From NCBI GenBank assembly GCA_965199905.1, contig OZ241366.1, positions 310,001-374,000 of the forward strand: DNA of 64,000 nucleotides, written 5' to 3'. The notes under the pieces are model-generated. The model saw only the letters and a program-made list of their open reading frames with translations. It was not told where the DNA came from and ran no database searches. A program made the position numbers and the translations under genes. This stretch comes from Ilyomonas sp965199905 (GTDB taxonomy: Bacteria; Bacteroidota; Bacteroidia; Chitinophagales; Chitinophagaceae). Position 1 is the stretch's first letter. Every line of letters starts with the position of its first letter. This document shows, piece after piece, positions 44,424 to 54,070 of the stretch.

Positions 44424-45854
44424 ATGCGCTTTTCTAAACGTCCTGTTTCCATTGCCTGGTATGTATTTACAGACGGCATCACGTCGTGCCTTATCTGGAT
44501 ATGCGTGTGCCTGTACCGCCAGCAGTTGGTTCACCAGGAGTTTTCGTTAGAGCAGCTCTTCTCTTACAACAATCATTTTTTTATAAAATCATTCTTATCG
44601 TTTCCCTTGTTCTGGGTTTTGTTTTATACAGTGATGGGAACTTATAAATATTCGCTATATACAAAGTCAAGATTGACCGAACTTACCAATACAATCATCG
44701 AAAGTTTGATTGGCTGCAGCGCTATTTTTTTCCTCATTTTTTTGAATGATGGCGCTGATGATTATCTCTATTACTACAAAGTTTTCTTCGTGTATTTCTT
44801 TTGCCAGGCAAGCGTTACATATGCAGGCCGGTTCTTTCTTCTCTCAATTGTGAAAGATCAATTATCAAAGGGCTTGTTTACCATTAAAACGTTGTTCATT
44901 GGCAACAGCCATAAAGCAACGGATATTTATAAAACGCTTGTGCAAAAAAAACAGGTTTCAAATATCTGCACCATTGGTTTTGTTTCGGCTGATAGCTTTA
45001 GCAGTAACGGATTGAGTCAATATTTACCTAAGCTTGGCTCGCTGCAGGATGTGGAAACCATTATTGATAAGCAACATATTGAGCAGGTGATTGTAGCGCT
45101 CGATAAAACAGAACTGAAATCGCAGCAAAACCTGCTGGCAAGATTGAGTGATAAAGATATTGCCATCAAGATAGCGCCTGATAATTTTGATATTCTCGCA
45201 GGCTCGGTAAAGACAAAAAATGTGATGGGCGCAACATTGATTGACATCAACACCAACCTGATGCCTGCCTGGCAGGAAAATGTAAAGCGAGCCATCGATG
45301 TATTCAGCAGTATAATTGCTTTTATTGTATTGTGTCCGCTGCTCCTTTATGTAGTATTGAGAACGAAGTTTTCTTCGCAAGGTACAATAATGTACACGCA
45401 GGAGCGGAGCGGCTTTAAAGGCAAGCCGTTTACCATTTATAAGTTTCGCTCTATGTATATGGATGCAGAAAATAGCGGTATTCCGCAGCTATCTTCCGAT
45501 GATGATCCACGTATAACTGATTGGGGAAAAGTGATGCGAAAATGGCGGCTGGATGAGCTTCCACAGCTTTGGAATATCTTTATTGGCGACATGAGTCTTG
45601 TAGGTCCGCGACCGGAAAGAAGATATTACATTGATAAAATAATGACCCGGAATCCTTACTACAGATATTTGCTGAAAGTGAAGCCAGGACTTACTTCCTG
45701 GGGAATGATACAGTTTGGTTATGCTTCTTCGGTTGATGATATGCTGGAACGCATGCAGTACGATTTATTGTACATAAAAAACATATCGCTGCTCGTTGAT
45801 TTTCGTATCATGCTATACACCATCCGGATTATCTTGTCAGGCAAAGGGAAATGA
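44424..45854 (+). CDS. Undecaprenyl-phosphate sugar phosphotransferase (exopolysaccharide initiator)
   Basis: 476 aa. Five N-terminal membrane segments (within 1-150), a CoA-binding-like middle domain (IKTLFIGNSHKATDIYKTLV), then a bacterial sugar transferase domain from about 285: RAIDVFSSIIAFIVLCPLL, TQERSGFKGKPFTIYKFRSM, RKWRLDELPQLWN, GDMSLVGPRPE. It places the first sugar-1-phosphate on the lipid carrier for a surface glycan. No other glycan cluster genes follow. Confidence 0.92.
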   Translation: MRFSKRPVSIAWYVFTDGITSCLIWICVCLYRQQLVHQEFSLEQLFSYNNHFFIKSFLSFPLFWVLFYTVMGTYKYSLYTKSRLTELTNTIIESLIGCSAIFFLIFLNDGADDYLYYYKVFFVYFFCQASVTYAGRFFLLSIVKDQLSKGLFTIKTLFIGNSHKATDIYKTLVQKKQVSNICTIGFVSADSFSSNGLSQYLPKLGSLQDVETIIDKQHIEQVIVALDKTELKSQQNLLARLSDKDIAIKIAPDNFDILAGSVKTKNVMGATLIDINTNLMPAWQENVKRAIDVFSSIIAFIVLCPLLLYVVLRTKFSSQGTIMYTQERSGFKGKPFTIYKFRSMYMDAENSGIPQLSSDDDPRITDWGKVMRKWRLDELPQLWNIFIGDMSLVGPRPERRYYIDKIMTRNPYYRYLLKVKPGLTSWGMIQFGYASSVDDMLERMQYDLLYIKNISLLVDFRIMLYTIRIILSGKGK

Positions 45855-45891
45855 TTTTGTTTACCGATAATTGTTAACGGTTAATTGAAGA

Positions 45892-48798
45892 ATGAATTAC
45901 AAAACTGTTTATAAAAGGAAAATAAAAGCGCGTCATTTTTATATGAGATGTTCGTGTTTTTTTTTACTTGTTTTTTGTTGTCAGTTCATTGCGAAAGCGC
46001 AAAATAATTATTGGCAACAACAAGCCGATTATACGATTCATGTCGCATTACACGACAACGACAACACCTTAGATGCTGACGAGAAAATAGTTTACACCAA
46101 CAACTCGCCTGACACATTAACCTTTATCTATTTTCATCTCTGGATGAATGCTTACAAAAACGATAAGACGGCATTCAGCGAGCAATTGCTTCGTAATAAC
46201 AATACCGCATTTTATTTCTCTGATGAATCGCAGCGCGGATATATCAACGGGCTTCGTTTTTCGGTGAATGAAACGGTTGCTACATTACTGCCCGACAGCA
46301 ATCATATCGACATTGCAAAACTGATGTTGCCGCAGCCATTGGCGCCTGGCCAATCGATAACTATAACAACACCTTTTCATGTAAAGCTGCCTTATAATTT
46401 CTCACGTGGTGGTTACGAAGGTCAGACTTACCAGCTTACGCAATGGTTTCCAAAACCGGCTGTTTATGATAAAACAGGATGGCACCCGATGCCATATCTT
46501 GACCAGGGCGAATTTTATAGCGAATTTGGAAACTGGGACGTTTCCATTTCCTTACCACAGAATTATATTGTTGCTGCCTCCGGAGATTTGCAAAATGAAG
46601 ATGAGCTGAATTTTTTAAAAACAACAGGAGGCCGGAAGCCGGAAAAACAATCCAATTATTTGTTATGGAAAAATGAATTGCTCAAAAAAGCGGTGAGCGA
46701 AAAAAAGCCTTTTGAGGAAGTGATGCCGGCATCTTTAAACACAATTAAAACGCTTCGTTATTCGTTAAAAAACGCCCATGATTTTGCACTCTTTGCAAGT
46801 AAACTGTTTTTGGTTCAACACGATACCATTCAATTGTCATCGCATACAGCAGATGTTTTTACTTTTTACAATCCATGGGATAGAATAAACTGGCAAAACA
46901 GCCTCAATTATCTGAAAGATGCGGTGCATTTTTATTCATCTGCTTTAGGCGAATATCCTTACAATGTAGCGAGCGCCGTGTCGGGAAATCCGCATAAAAA
47001 TACAGGTGGAATGGAATACCCAACCATTACATTAATAGAACTAAACGACAGCACTAAAGAACTTGATGGAACCATTGCTCATGAGATTGGACATAACTGG
47101 TTGTACGGCATTCTGGCAACCAACGAAAGACAATATCCATGGATGGATGAAGGCATCAACACGTACTATGAAAACAGATACACAGATGCGCGCTACCATG
47201 TGGGTAAACCAACCTCATTTCCCGCGAGTAAATTTCCTGCAAACCTGGATACTTTGATATTGGAAACGATGAGTCACTTGCATAAAGATCAACCTATCAG
47301 CACGCCATCCGATTATTTCACGGAAGCGAATTATGGATTGATTGCTTACACCAAAACAAGCATGTGGTTGCAACAGTTAAAAGAGCAGTTAGGCACGCCG
47401 TTGTTTGACAGTTGCATGAAGGAATATTACAGTCAGTGGAAGTTCAAACATCCTTATCCTGAAGACTTTCGGGCGAGTATCGAAACAACAAGTCAAACCT
47501 CTTTAAAAAATCAATTTGCAAAGCTTGATTCAACTGGTTCTCTTCACCCGGAAGAGAAGAAAAAAATCAAACCGGCTTTCCTTTTCAACGAAAAGGAAAC
47601 TTCAAAGTATAATTACATTTCTATTGCTCCCGCCATTGGTTATAACTATTACGATAAGGTAATGATAGGAGGGATGATTCACAATTATGGATTGCCCTTG
47701 CATCGCTTTAATTTTCTACTGGCTCCTTTGTACGCAACCGGCAGCAACGAGCTGAACGGCTCTGCCAGGGCGGGTTTCAGCACATTTACAAAGCGTAGCT
47801 GGCTTGAGATTTCTGCAAGTGCTATCAAGTATAATATCTACTCTTTCAAGCAATACGACAACAGCAAGCTTTACTTTGGAATGACGCGTATTGTGCCATC
47901 AGTTAAGCTAAGGTTATACAACAAAGATTTGCGTTCCACACAGCGCTGGACGTTTACCGCAAAAAGTTTTTTAATTAGTGAGCAAGGGTTTGCTGATTTC
48001 AAAAACGTCGTCGTTGGACCTGATACATTTTCGCTGGCTACAAAAGGAACAAATCATCGTTATGTCAATCAAATTAAGGCAATGGTTAGTGATAACCGCA
48101 AGCTGTATCCATACGATGCCGGCATCACTATAGACCAGGGAAATACTTTTTTGCGGGCTGGCTTTACGGGGAATTATTACTTCAATTTTGCAAAGAAAGA
48201 GCAAGGGGTAAGCGCCCGTTTTTTCGCCGGAAAATTCTTTTACCTGCAACAGAAAACGCTTCTGTCAAAAGGTGAAAATAATCCTTATCTGTTAACGCTT
48301 TCCGGTTCTAACGGCGGCGAAGATTTTACATATAGTGATTACTTTTTAGGCAGGAATGAATTTGATGGCGGATTGAGCCAGCAGATTATGCTGCGCGATG
48401 GTTATTTTAAAGTAAGTACGCCGCTGTTAAATGATCCGGTTGGCAAGACGGATAACTGGCTTCTTTCTGTAAACCTGGCAAGCGATATTCCTGATCAGAT
48501 CAATCCATTGAAAGTGCTCCCGTTTAAGCTTCCGGTGCAATTATTTGTTGATATTGGCACATACAGCGATGCCTGGAATGATGAAAACGGCGATGGCAGA
48601 TTTTTGTATGATGCAGGGATAAAGCTGTCTATTATTAAGTCGGCTTTTAATATTTATCTGCCAATTTTTTATAGCAAAGTCTTCCGTGATTATTACAAAT
48701 CGTTTTATCCCGACAAACGCTTTGCGCACACCATTTCTTTTTCATTTGATTTAAGCCAGTTGCAGCCTAATAAACTATATAGAAATCTGCCTTTATAG
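45892..48798 (+). CDS. Secreted M1-family metallopeptidase
   Basis: 968 aa with an N-terminal hydrophobic stretch (CSCFFLLVFCCQFIAKA, about 19-35). Peptidase M1 zinc motif IAHEIGHNWLYG near 394-405 with the second Glu in YPWMDEGINTYYENRY. The exopeptidase loop is GGMEY rather than GAMEN. The C-terminal half (from 570) has many aromatic beta strands typical of a surface domain. Likely aminopeptidase activity on the cell surface or periplasm. Starts 37 bp after the sugar transferase gene. Confidence 0.88.
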   Translation: MNYKTVYKRKIKARHFYMRCSCFFLLVFCCQFIAKAQNNYWQQQADYTIHVALHDNDNTLDADEKIVYTNNSPDTLTFIYFHLWMNAYKNDKTAFSEQLLRNNNTAFYFSDESQRGYINGLRFSVNETVATLLPDSNHIDIAKLMLPQPLAPGQSITITTPFHVKLPYNFSRGGYEGQTYQLTQWFPKPAVYDKTGWHPMPYLDQGEFYSEFGNWDVSISLPQNYIVAASGDLQNEDELNFLKTTGGRKPEKQSNYLLWKNELLKKAVSEKKPFEEVMPASLNTIKTLRYSLKNAHDFALFASKLFLVQHDTIQLSSHTADVFTFYNPWDRINWQNSLNYLKDAVHFYSSALGEYPYNVASAVSGNPHKNTGGMEYPTITLIELNDSTKELDGTIAHEIGHNWLYGILATNERQYPWMDEGINTYYENRYTDARYHVGKPTSFPASKFPANLDTLILETMSHLHKDQPISTPSDYFTEANYGLIAYTKTSMWLQQLKEQLGTPLFDSCMKEYYSQWKFKHPYPEDFRASIETTSQTSLKNQFAKLDSTGSLHPEEKKKIKPAFLFNEKETSKYNYISIAPAIGYNYYDKVMIGGMIHNYGLPLHRFNFLLAPLYATGSNELNGSARAGFSTFTKRSWLEISASAIKYNIYSFKQYDNSKLYFGMTRIVPSVKLRLYNKDLRSTQRWTFTAKSFLISEQGFADFKNVVVGPDTFSLATKGTNHRYVNQIKAMVSDNRKLYPYDAGITIDQGNTFLRAGFTGNYYFNFAKKEQGVSARFFAGKFFYLQQKTLLSKGENNPYLLTLSGSNGGEDFTYSDYFLGRNEFDGGLSQQIMLRDGYFKVSTPLLNDPVGKTDNWLLSVNLASDIPDQINPLKVLPFKLPVQLFVDIGTYSDAWNDENGDGRFLYDAGIKLSIIKSAFNIYLPIFYSKVFRDYYKSFYPDKRFAHTISFSFDLSQLQPNKLYRNLPL

Positions 48799-48820
48799 AA
48801 TTGCCTTCGGTTTTATTTTT

Positions 48821-49762
48821 ATGACAAAAAAAGATACAGAATATCACATTCGTTATCTGCCAAATCATTTGGTTGATAAGCAAAAATGGGACGCCTGTAT
48901 TTCGTCTTCAGACCTGCCGCTTGTATATGCAAAGTCTGTGTATCTCGATGAAATGTGTCGTCGCTGGGATGCTTTGGTTTTGAACGATTATGAAGCAGTA
49001 ATGCCCCTGCCATGGAATAAAAAATGGTTGCTGGCGTATGTTTATTCTCCTTATTTCGTAATTGCCGGCGGTTTGTTTGGAAGAGGCATTTCCGAACGTT
49101 TGCTGTTAGCGTTTATTGCAGCCATTCCACAACAATACCGTTTGATTGATTTGGATTTAAACGAGCATAATTTTTTTCCAGACGCATTATCTGTTGAACA
49201 CATTTTATGCAGGCAAAGAAGAAATACCTGGTTGTCTCTTAAGCATTCTTACGAGCACCTGTTTTCGAATTATAGCACGGGCGCAAAACGTAAACTTAAG
49301 AAGGCGAATTCATACCACTTTTCGATTGATAAATCAAAACAGGTAAAGAAAGTAATTGCGTTATATAAACAACATTATAAGAACCAGGATTCAGTTGTTT
49401 CCCGTTTCGGCTTTACGAAAATGATTGCTTTGTTGGATGGCAAGTTAGCAGATCAGACAAGAACCTATATTCTTTCATTTCCTGATGGCGAAGTGTGTGC
49501 GTTTTATCTTCTCTTGTATGATGACAATTTTGTGTATTGGTTGATTGGCGGCAGCACCGGAAAAGGAAAAGAAGCCGCTGCTTTTTATTATTTAACAGAC
49601 GCCGTAATCAGGGATTTTTCTAACAGTAACAGAACTTTTCGTTTTGAAGGTTCGGACCATGAAGGCATCCATTTTTTTAATAGTCAGTTCGGTGGACAAA
49701 CCGTTTATTATCCGCATATCAAAATCAACCGCCTGCCTTGGCCGCTACGTCATCTGAAGTAA
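48821..49762 (+). CDS. GNAT/FemAB-like acyltransferase
   Basis: 313 aa. No signal peptide. The core from about 140 (SNYSTGAKRKLKKANSYHFSI) and the later YILSFPDGEVCAFYLLLYDD, VYWLIGGST, AAFYYLTDAVI, RFEGSDHEGIHFFNSQFGG resembles the duplicated GNAT fold of FemAB or lipid-linked transferases. The substrate is unknown. It is 22 bp after the peptidase gene. Confidence 0.6.
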   Translation: MTKKDTEYHIRYLPNHLVDKQKWDACISSSDLPLVYAKSVYLDEMCRRWDALVLNDYEAVMPLPWNKKWLLAYVYSPYFVIAGGLFGRGISERLLLAFIAAIPQQYRLIDLDLNEHNFFPDALSVEHILCRQRRNTWLSLKHSYEHLFSNYSTGAKRKLKKANSYHFSIDKSKQVKKVIALYKQHYKNQDSVVSRFGFTKMIALLDGKLADQTRTYILSFPDGEVCAFYLLLYDDNFVYWLIGGSTGKGKEAAAFYYLTDAVIRDFSNSNRTFRFEGSDHEGIHFFNSQFGGQTVYYPHIKINRLPWPLRHLK

Positions 49763-49767
49763 GCAAA

Positions 49768-50535
49768 TCACATTTTGCAAAAGATGTCTACTGTTTTGTA
49801 AATGCCTTTTATATCGCTCAATAAAACATCTGCGCTTTGGTAAGATTGATAGGTCAGTTCATTACGGGTTATATAATTAAAGAGAGCCGTTGGATACAGC
49901 GAAAGCAGGTGTTCAATGCACAAAATAGTTTCCTCAAGAAATTGCGGCAGTATCGCTTCAAAAGATAATAAGAATACGGGTTGCGACAATCCTTGCAATG
50001 CCTTCCATTCATTTCCTTCCACATCAATTTTAATAAAATCAGGCATTCCATATTGTGTAATCAGAACGTCCAGCGTACTTGTCGGAATGTTTGCTGCTGT
50101 TGACTTTAGCGCCTTTAGCTTGCTATCATTCCACTTGCTGCTTAACGTTCCCATAGCATAATCATTTTTATCTTCATACCACGGCTGCTCGCCGGTTTTA
50201 TCACTTATAGCTATGGGAACAATAATGATATTTTTGTTTTTATTAAACCTTGCTGATAAAATATTTAAATTCCTCCTCGCGGGTTCTATCGCGATAACAC
50301 ACTGTGATAATTTGCTGAAAATTTCTGTCATTACGCCTTCATTGGCTCCTATATCAAAAATGAGTTTGCAGCCGGGAGGAATAACAGACTTATAGAATTT
50401 TCTTTTCGCAGCCATATCTTTTCTTACATCAGGGCGAAACAGAAGCCAAAGCGAATACATCCATTCACTGTACCTGATCTTCATGTAAAGCCGGTTTTGT
50501 TCGATGGCTTTTTTTATTTTTCGGGGTAAAAACAT
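49768..50535 (-). CDS. FkbM-family methyltransferase
   Basis: 255 aa. SAM-binding motif I LIFDIGANEGVMTEIF near 58-73, VIAIEPARRN, then PDFIKIDVEGNEWKALQGL near 165-183, the FkbM signature. Methylates a hydroxyl, often on a glycan or natural product. Convergent with the FemAB-like gene (5 bp apart). The gene just upstream on the same strand is ispD. Confidence 0.88.
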   Translation of the reverse strand: MFLPRKIKKAIEQNRLYMKIRYSEWMYSLWLLFRPDVRKDMAAKRKFYKSVIPPGCKLIFDIGANEGVMTEIFSKLSQCVIAIEPARRNLNILSARFNKNKNIIIVPIAISDKTGEQPWYEDKNDYAMGTLSSKWNDSKLKALKSTAANIPTSTLDVLITQYGMPDFIKIDVEGNEWKALQGLSQPVFLLSFEAILPQFLEETILCIEHLLSLYPTALFNYITRNELTYQSYQSADVLLSDIKGIYKTVDIFCKM

Positions 50536-50548
50536 ATCGGTGTGGAGG

Positions 50549-51217
50549 TTATGTTTTCAATCGTTGCGAAAGAATGGCATCAGCAATCAACAAATCGAGG
50601 GGTCGCGTGATTTTTATGTTCTCATAGTCGCCTTCGGTTAAATAAACTAGTTTGCCAAAGGCTTCCAAAACGGTCGCTTCGTCAGTAAATGAATCCTGGT
50701 AAGGTTGTTCAAAAGCAGCTTTCAAATCGGTGCTTTGAAAGGTTTGCGGCGTTTGAACCATGCGGATATGATCGCGGTCAATCACGCAGTGCGCATCATC
50801 TTTATCTATACGCAAACTGTCTGTGGCTTTTACAACCGGAATGGCGCTTCCTTTTGATATTGTTTGATCATAACATCGCATAATCAGCTCAAGTGAAAGT
50901 AAACAACGAACACCATCATGCACAAAAACAACTGCGTTATCAGCCACATGAGCAAGCCCGTTTTTTACAGAATGAAAACGGGTAGCGCCGCCAGCTATAA
51001 ATTTTATTTTGGTTGATAGAAAATTATGCAGAATATCTTCCTGAAGATGCTTTTCGGGTAGCACAACGATGATATTGATACCAGGAAACGCTGAATGAAA
51101 CGCCTGAATGCTATGCCATAGCAAGGGTTTGTTTTGCAAAAGCAAAAACTGTTTTGGCGTGCTGTTTCCCATTCGCGTGCCTAAGCCGCCAGCCACAATC
51201 AGCGCATATGTTTCCAT
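50549..51217 (-). CDS. ispD: 2-C-methyl-D-erythritol 4-phosphate cytidylyltransferase
   Basis: 222 aa from ATG 51217 (METYALIVAGGLGTRMG). An ORF extends 40 codons upstream with no family likeness and would overlap the divergent gene. CTP-binding AGGLGTRMGNSTPKQF at 9-24, VHDGVRCLLS near 100, and PVKATDSLR near 135. It activates MEP in non-mevalonate isoprenoid synthesis. Confidence 0.92.
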   Translation of the reverse strand: METYALIVAGGLGTRMGNSTPKQFLLLQNKPLLWHSIQAFHSAFPGINIIVVLPEKHLQEDILHNFLSTKIKFIAGGATRFHSVKNGLAHVADNAVVFVHDGVRCLLSLELIMRCYDQTISKGSAIPVVKATDSLRIDKDDAHCVIDRDHIRMVQTPQTFQSTDLKAAFEQPYQDSFTDEATVLEAFGKLVYLTEGDYENIKITRPLDLLIADAILSQRLKT

Positions 51218-51313
51218 TGCGTAAAGAAATAGAATTCTCCTGTCAGTGTCACTTCTTGCTTCGTTTAATTTTTTGGAATGCAATTTTCTTTCGGTGAAGT
51301 ATAAGTATTTTTT

Positions 51314-52258
51314 ATGGAAAAAAGACAATTGGGACAATCGGATTTGCAGGTGATGCCGCTTTGCTTTGGCGGTAATGTTTTTGGCTGGACGATAGATGAA
51401 GCGACTTCGTTGAAATTGCTGGATGCCTTTACAGGCGCTGGTTGCAGCTTCATTGATACCGCAGATGTGTATAGCCGCTGGGTGCCAGGCAACAAAGGTG
51501 GCGAAAGTGAAACTATTATTGGCAACTGGATGAAGAAAAGTGGAAAAAGAAATGATGTGATAGTTGCCACCAAAGTAGGCAGCGATATGGGAGAAGGAAA
51601 AACGCTGCGCAAAGATTATGTGCTGAAGGAAGCCGAAGCTTCGCTGAAGAGATTACAAACAGATTATATTGACTTGTACCAAACGCATTTCGATGATGAA
51701 ACCTTGCCTGTGTCTGAAGCGCTGGAAGCGTATAATGAATTGATACAATCGGGCAAAGTGAGATGGATTGGCAGCTCGAATTTGACGGCTGACAGATTCA
51801 GGGAATCATTGAAAGAAAGTAAAGAAAGGAGCTTACCAGCTTACCAGACTTTACAACCTGAATATAACTTATACGACAGGCAACCTTTTGAAGAAAACTA
51901 TCAACAGTTATGTGTTGATAACAACATTAGCGTGATTCCTTATTACTCACTTGCCAGCGGTTTTTTGACAGGGAAGTACCGGAGCGAAAATGATTTGAAT
52001 AAAAGCCAGCGTGGTGGCGGTATAAAAAAATATATGGATGAACGCGGGTTTAAAATTTTATCAGCGCTTGATGATGTTTCCAGGCGTTACAATACAACGC
52101 CAGCCACTGTTTCATTAGCGTGGCTAATGGCGCAGCCAACCATTGCGGCGCCTATTGCAAGTGCAACGAGTATGGAACAGGTAAAGTCATTGACTGATGC
52201 GGTGTCGCTGTCTTTAGATGATGATGCATTGAAGCAATTGGATGAAGCGAGTAAATAG
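51314..52258 (+). CDS. Aldo/keto reductase
   Basis: 314 aa TIM barrel. Catalytic tetrad: Asp and Tyr in FIDTADVYSRW, Lys in VIVATKVG, and His in YQTHFDDE. NADPH site near SLAWLMAQPTIAAPIASATS. YajO/Tas-like group; reduces an aldehyde or ketone. Divergent from ispD. Confidence 0.9.
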   Translation: MEKRQLGQSDLQVMPLCFGGNVFGWTIDEATSLKLLDAFTGAGCSFIDTADVYSRWVPGNKGGESETIIGNWMKKSGKRNDVIVATKVGSDMGEGKTLRKDYVLKEAEASLKRLQTDYIDLYQTHFDDETLPVSEALEAYNELIQSGKVRWIGSSNLTADRFRESLKESKERSLPAYQTLQPEYNLYDRQPFEENYQQLCVDNNISVIPYYSLASGFLTGKYRSENDLNKSQRGGGIKKYMDERGFKILSALDDVSRRYNTTPATVSLAWLMAQPTIAAPIASATSMEQVKSLTDAVSLSLDDDALKQLDEASK

Positions 52259-52338
52259 AAGCTGAGAACATTACGATGTAAAATTTAGAATGTAATTTGT
52301 AAGTTTGTTATAACTCATTTACCAAAGCATACAAAGCT

Positions 52339-52378
52339 AAAAGCTGGCAGGGTTTCAAATTCTGCCAGCTTTTATTTT
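52339..52378 (+). terminator. Rho-independent terminator
   Basis: AAAAGCTGGCAG, 11-nt loop, exact complement, then TATTTTG. It ends the aldo/keto reductase unit. Confidence 0.85.
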
Positions 52379-52508
52379 GCTCAATTATTGTACGGAAGGT
52401 TGATGTCTGATTCATTATCTCTTTACTGAAAAGAGACAATGAAACAAAGCTTTGCTTGCAAGAGACGATCAATAAACAAGACGGACGATGGTTACCAAAG
52501 AAAAAACA
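52379..52508 (+). repeat. Dispersed repeat, copy C
   Basis: Contains TTCATTATCTCTTTACTGAA, AAAGCTTTGCTTGCAAG and GGACGATGGTTACCAAA. It is nearly identical to copy D over the last 100 bp, but D is inverted. The pair brackets tolC and the ABC gene. Confidence 0.7.
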
Positions 52509-52595
52509 TTTACAATCTTAACAGCCATGATATAACTGTTGCTTTTTGAAGAGAAAAACTGTATTCCGAATTTTTATTTTTGCATGGAAAGCCAA

Positions 52596-54035
52596 TTACC
52601 ACAAGGGTTTTGATTGATAATAATCTAAAATTTTGCTTCGCAAAATATAATCGTAGCGTGCAGAAATGAGGTTGGTGCGCGAGCGATCGAGATTGGTTTT
52701 TATAACCAGAAATTCAACTGAAGTAAGCACGCCGGCATCAAATTTTATCTGCGCTTCGCGGAACGATTCGCTGAAATCATTCACTTGTTGTTCCAGCGTT
52801 TGATATCGCTGAAATGCTGTCGAATTATTTATATAAGCCTGTTCAATGGCTTGCTTTAATTGCGTCTTTGTTGTGCTTTCTGCAAAGTCAGTTTGGTCTG
52901 CATTAATACGTGCCTGTTTTATGCGGTTGCGTGTTTGTAAACCATTTAATATAGGGATGCTGAGCGCGACACCAAACTGCGAATTAAAGTTGTTTTTTAA
53001 CTGGCTGCCATAATTAATTTTAGAGGAAGTATAATTGTCCGTTGGAAAAAAAACCGAATCTCTCACGCCATTCATCAGCACATAATTCGGGCTTTTTACA
53101 TCAACGGTTCCGGCATAATTCTGAAGACTTGCCGTGCTGGCATACAATGTTCCTGCGCCGCCAAACAAACCAATTCGCGGGTACTGCGAGCCTTTGGCTG
53201 CCTGCAATCCTTTCAGCGCGCTCAGGTGATGGAATTGCGCCGCTCTCACAATGGCAAGGTTTTTTTCTGCCGATGTATAAATGTCAGCTACTTTGCCGTT
53301 ATACATTTCTGGCTGCGTTGTACTGTCGTATAAACGTTCCAGCACAATGTCTTCTTCGTAAGGCACGTTCATCAATTGCGCAAGACTGATCTTCGCAGTT
53401 TCCAAAGCATTTTTTGTTGAAATAATATTCAATTCGTCAGTAGCCAATTGTCCTTTCAAATCATGAAAATCAGAAGGAGGAATGGCGCCTTCATTGTTCA
53501 AAATCTTTAGCCTGTCAACCTGGTTGCGGCTCACGTCAGCCTGCTGTTTAGCAAGCGTTAATTGATCCTGGTTATTCAATACAGATAAGTAAGCAAGAAT
53601 GACATTAATGGTTACATAATCTCTCTGTTGCTGCAGGTCAAGTTTGCCGGCTTCATACTCTAAGCGATATTGTTTAATTGTGTTCTGTATGCTTAAACCA
53701 TTGAATATGCTAAGCGAGCCGCTCACATTGTAATTGGCGTAGGTTGAGCTTTGCGTGTTATACGAATTTGTATAGATATTCAGGTTGCGTCCGCCCTGCC
53801 TGCCGTGGTCAATTTCGCCGCTTATAAAAGGAAGCATGGAACCCTTCGATACTTGCCAGTTTGCCTTATCGCGCTGTGCAGTGTAATCGCTTTGCCTGAC
53901 GTCAAAATTATTTTTGATGGCTGCTTCCACGCATTGCTGAAGTGTTAGCATTTGTGCGTTTGCTGTTGAATCCTGCGCCTTGCTTTGTAACAGTAAAAAA
54001 AGAAAGCCAGCGATAATCAAAAGTCCTTTTTTCAT
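52596..54035 (-). CDS. TolC-family outer membrane efflux protein
   Basis: 479 aa. Signal peptide at 1-20 (MKKGLLIIAGFLFLLLQSKA). Two OEP repeats: LTLQQCVEAAIKNNFDVRQS at 30-49 and the long coiled-coil helices later (DNQDQLTLAKQQADVSRNQV; INADQTDFAESTTKTQLKQA). It ends YILRSKILDYYQSKPLW. It forms the outer membrane channel of a tripartite pump. The ABC ATPase gene is 35 bp upstream on the same strand, but no periplasmic adaptor or permease gene is nearby. Confidence 0.9.
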   Translation of the reverse strand: MKKGLLIIAGFLFLLLQSKAQDSTANAQMLTLQQCVEAAIKNNFDVRQSDYTAQRDKANWQVSKGSMLPFISGEIDHGRQGGRNLNIYTNSYNTQSSTYANYNVSGSLSIFNGLSIQNTIKQYRLEYEAGKLDLQQQRDYVTINVILAYLSVLNNQDQLTLAKQQADVSRNQVDRLKILNNEGAIPPSDFHDLKGQLATDELNIISTKNALETAKISLAQLMNVPYEEDIVLERLYDSTTQPEMYNGKVADIYTSAEKNLAIVRAAQFHHLSALKGLQAAKGSQYPRIGLFGGAGTLYASTASLQNYAGTVDVKSPNYVLMNGVRDSVFFPTDNYTSSKINYGSQLKNNFNSQFGVALSIPILNGLQTRNRIKQARINADQTDFAESTTKTQLKQAIEQAYINNSTAFQRYQTLEQQVNDFSESFREAQIKFDAGVLTSVEFLVIKTNLDRSRTNLISARYDYILRSKILDYYQSKPLW

Positions 54036-54070
54036 AACCCTTTGTTGAGTGAATGGTTGATTGTTCTTCG

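Larger units (their letters stand above)
52259..52595. other. Intergenic stretch with a terminator and repeat copy C
   Basis: No gene supported. It contains the terminator at 52339-52378 and repeat copy C immediately after it. Confidence 0.6.
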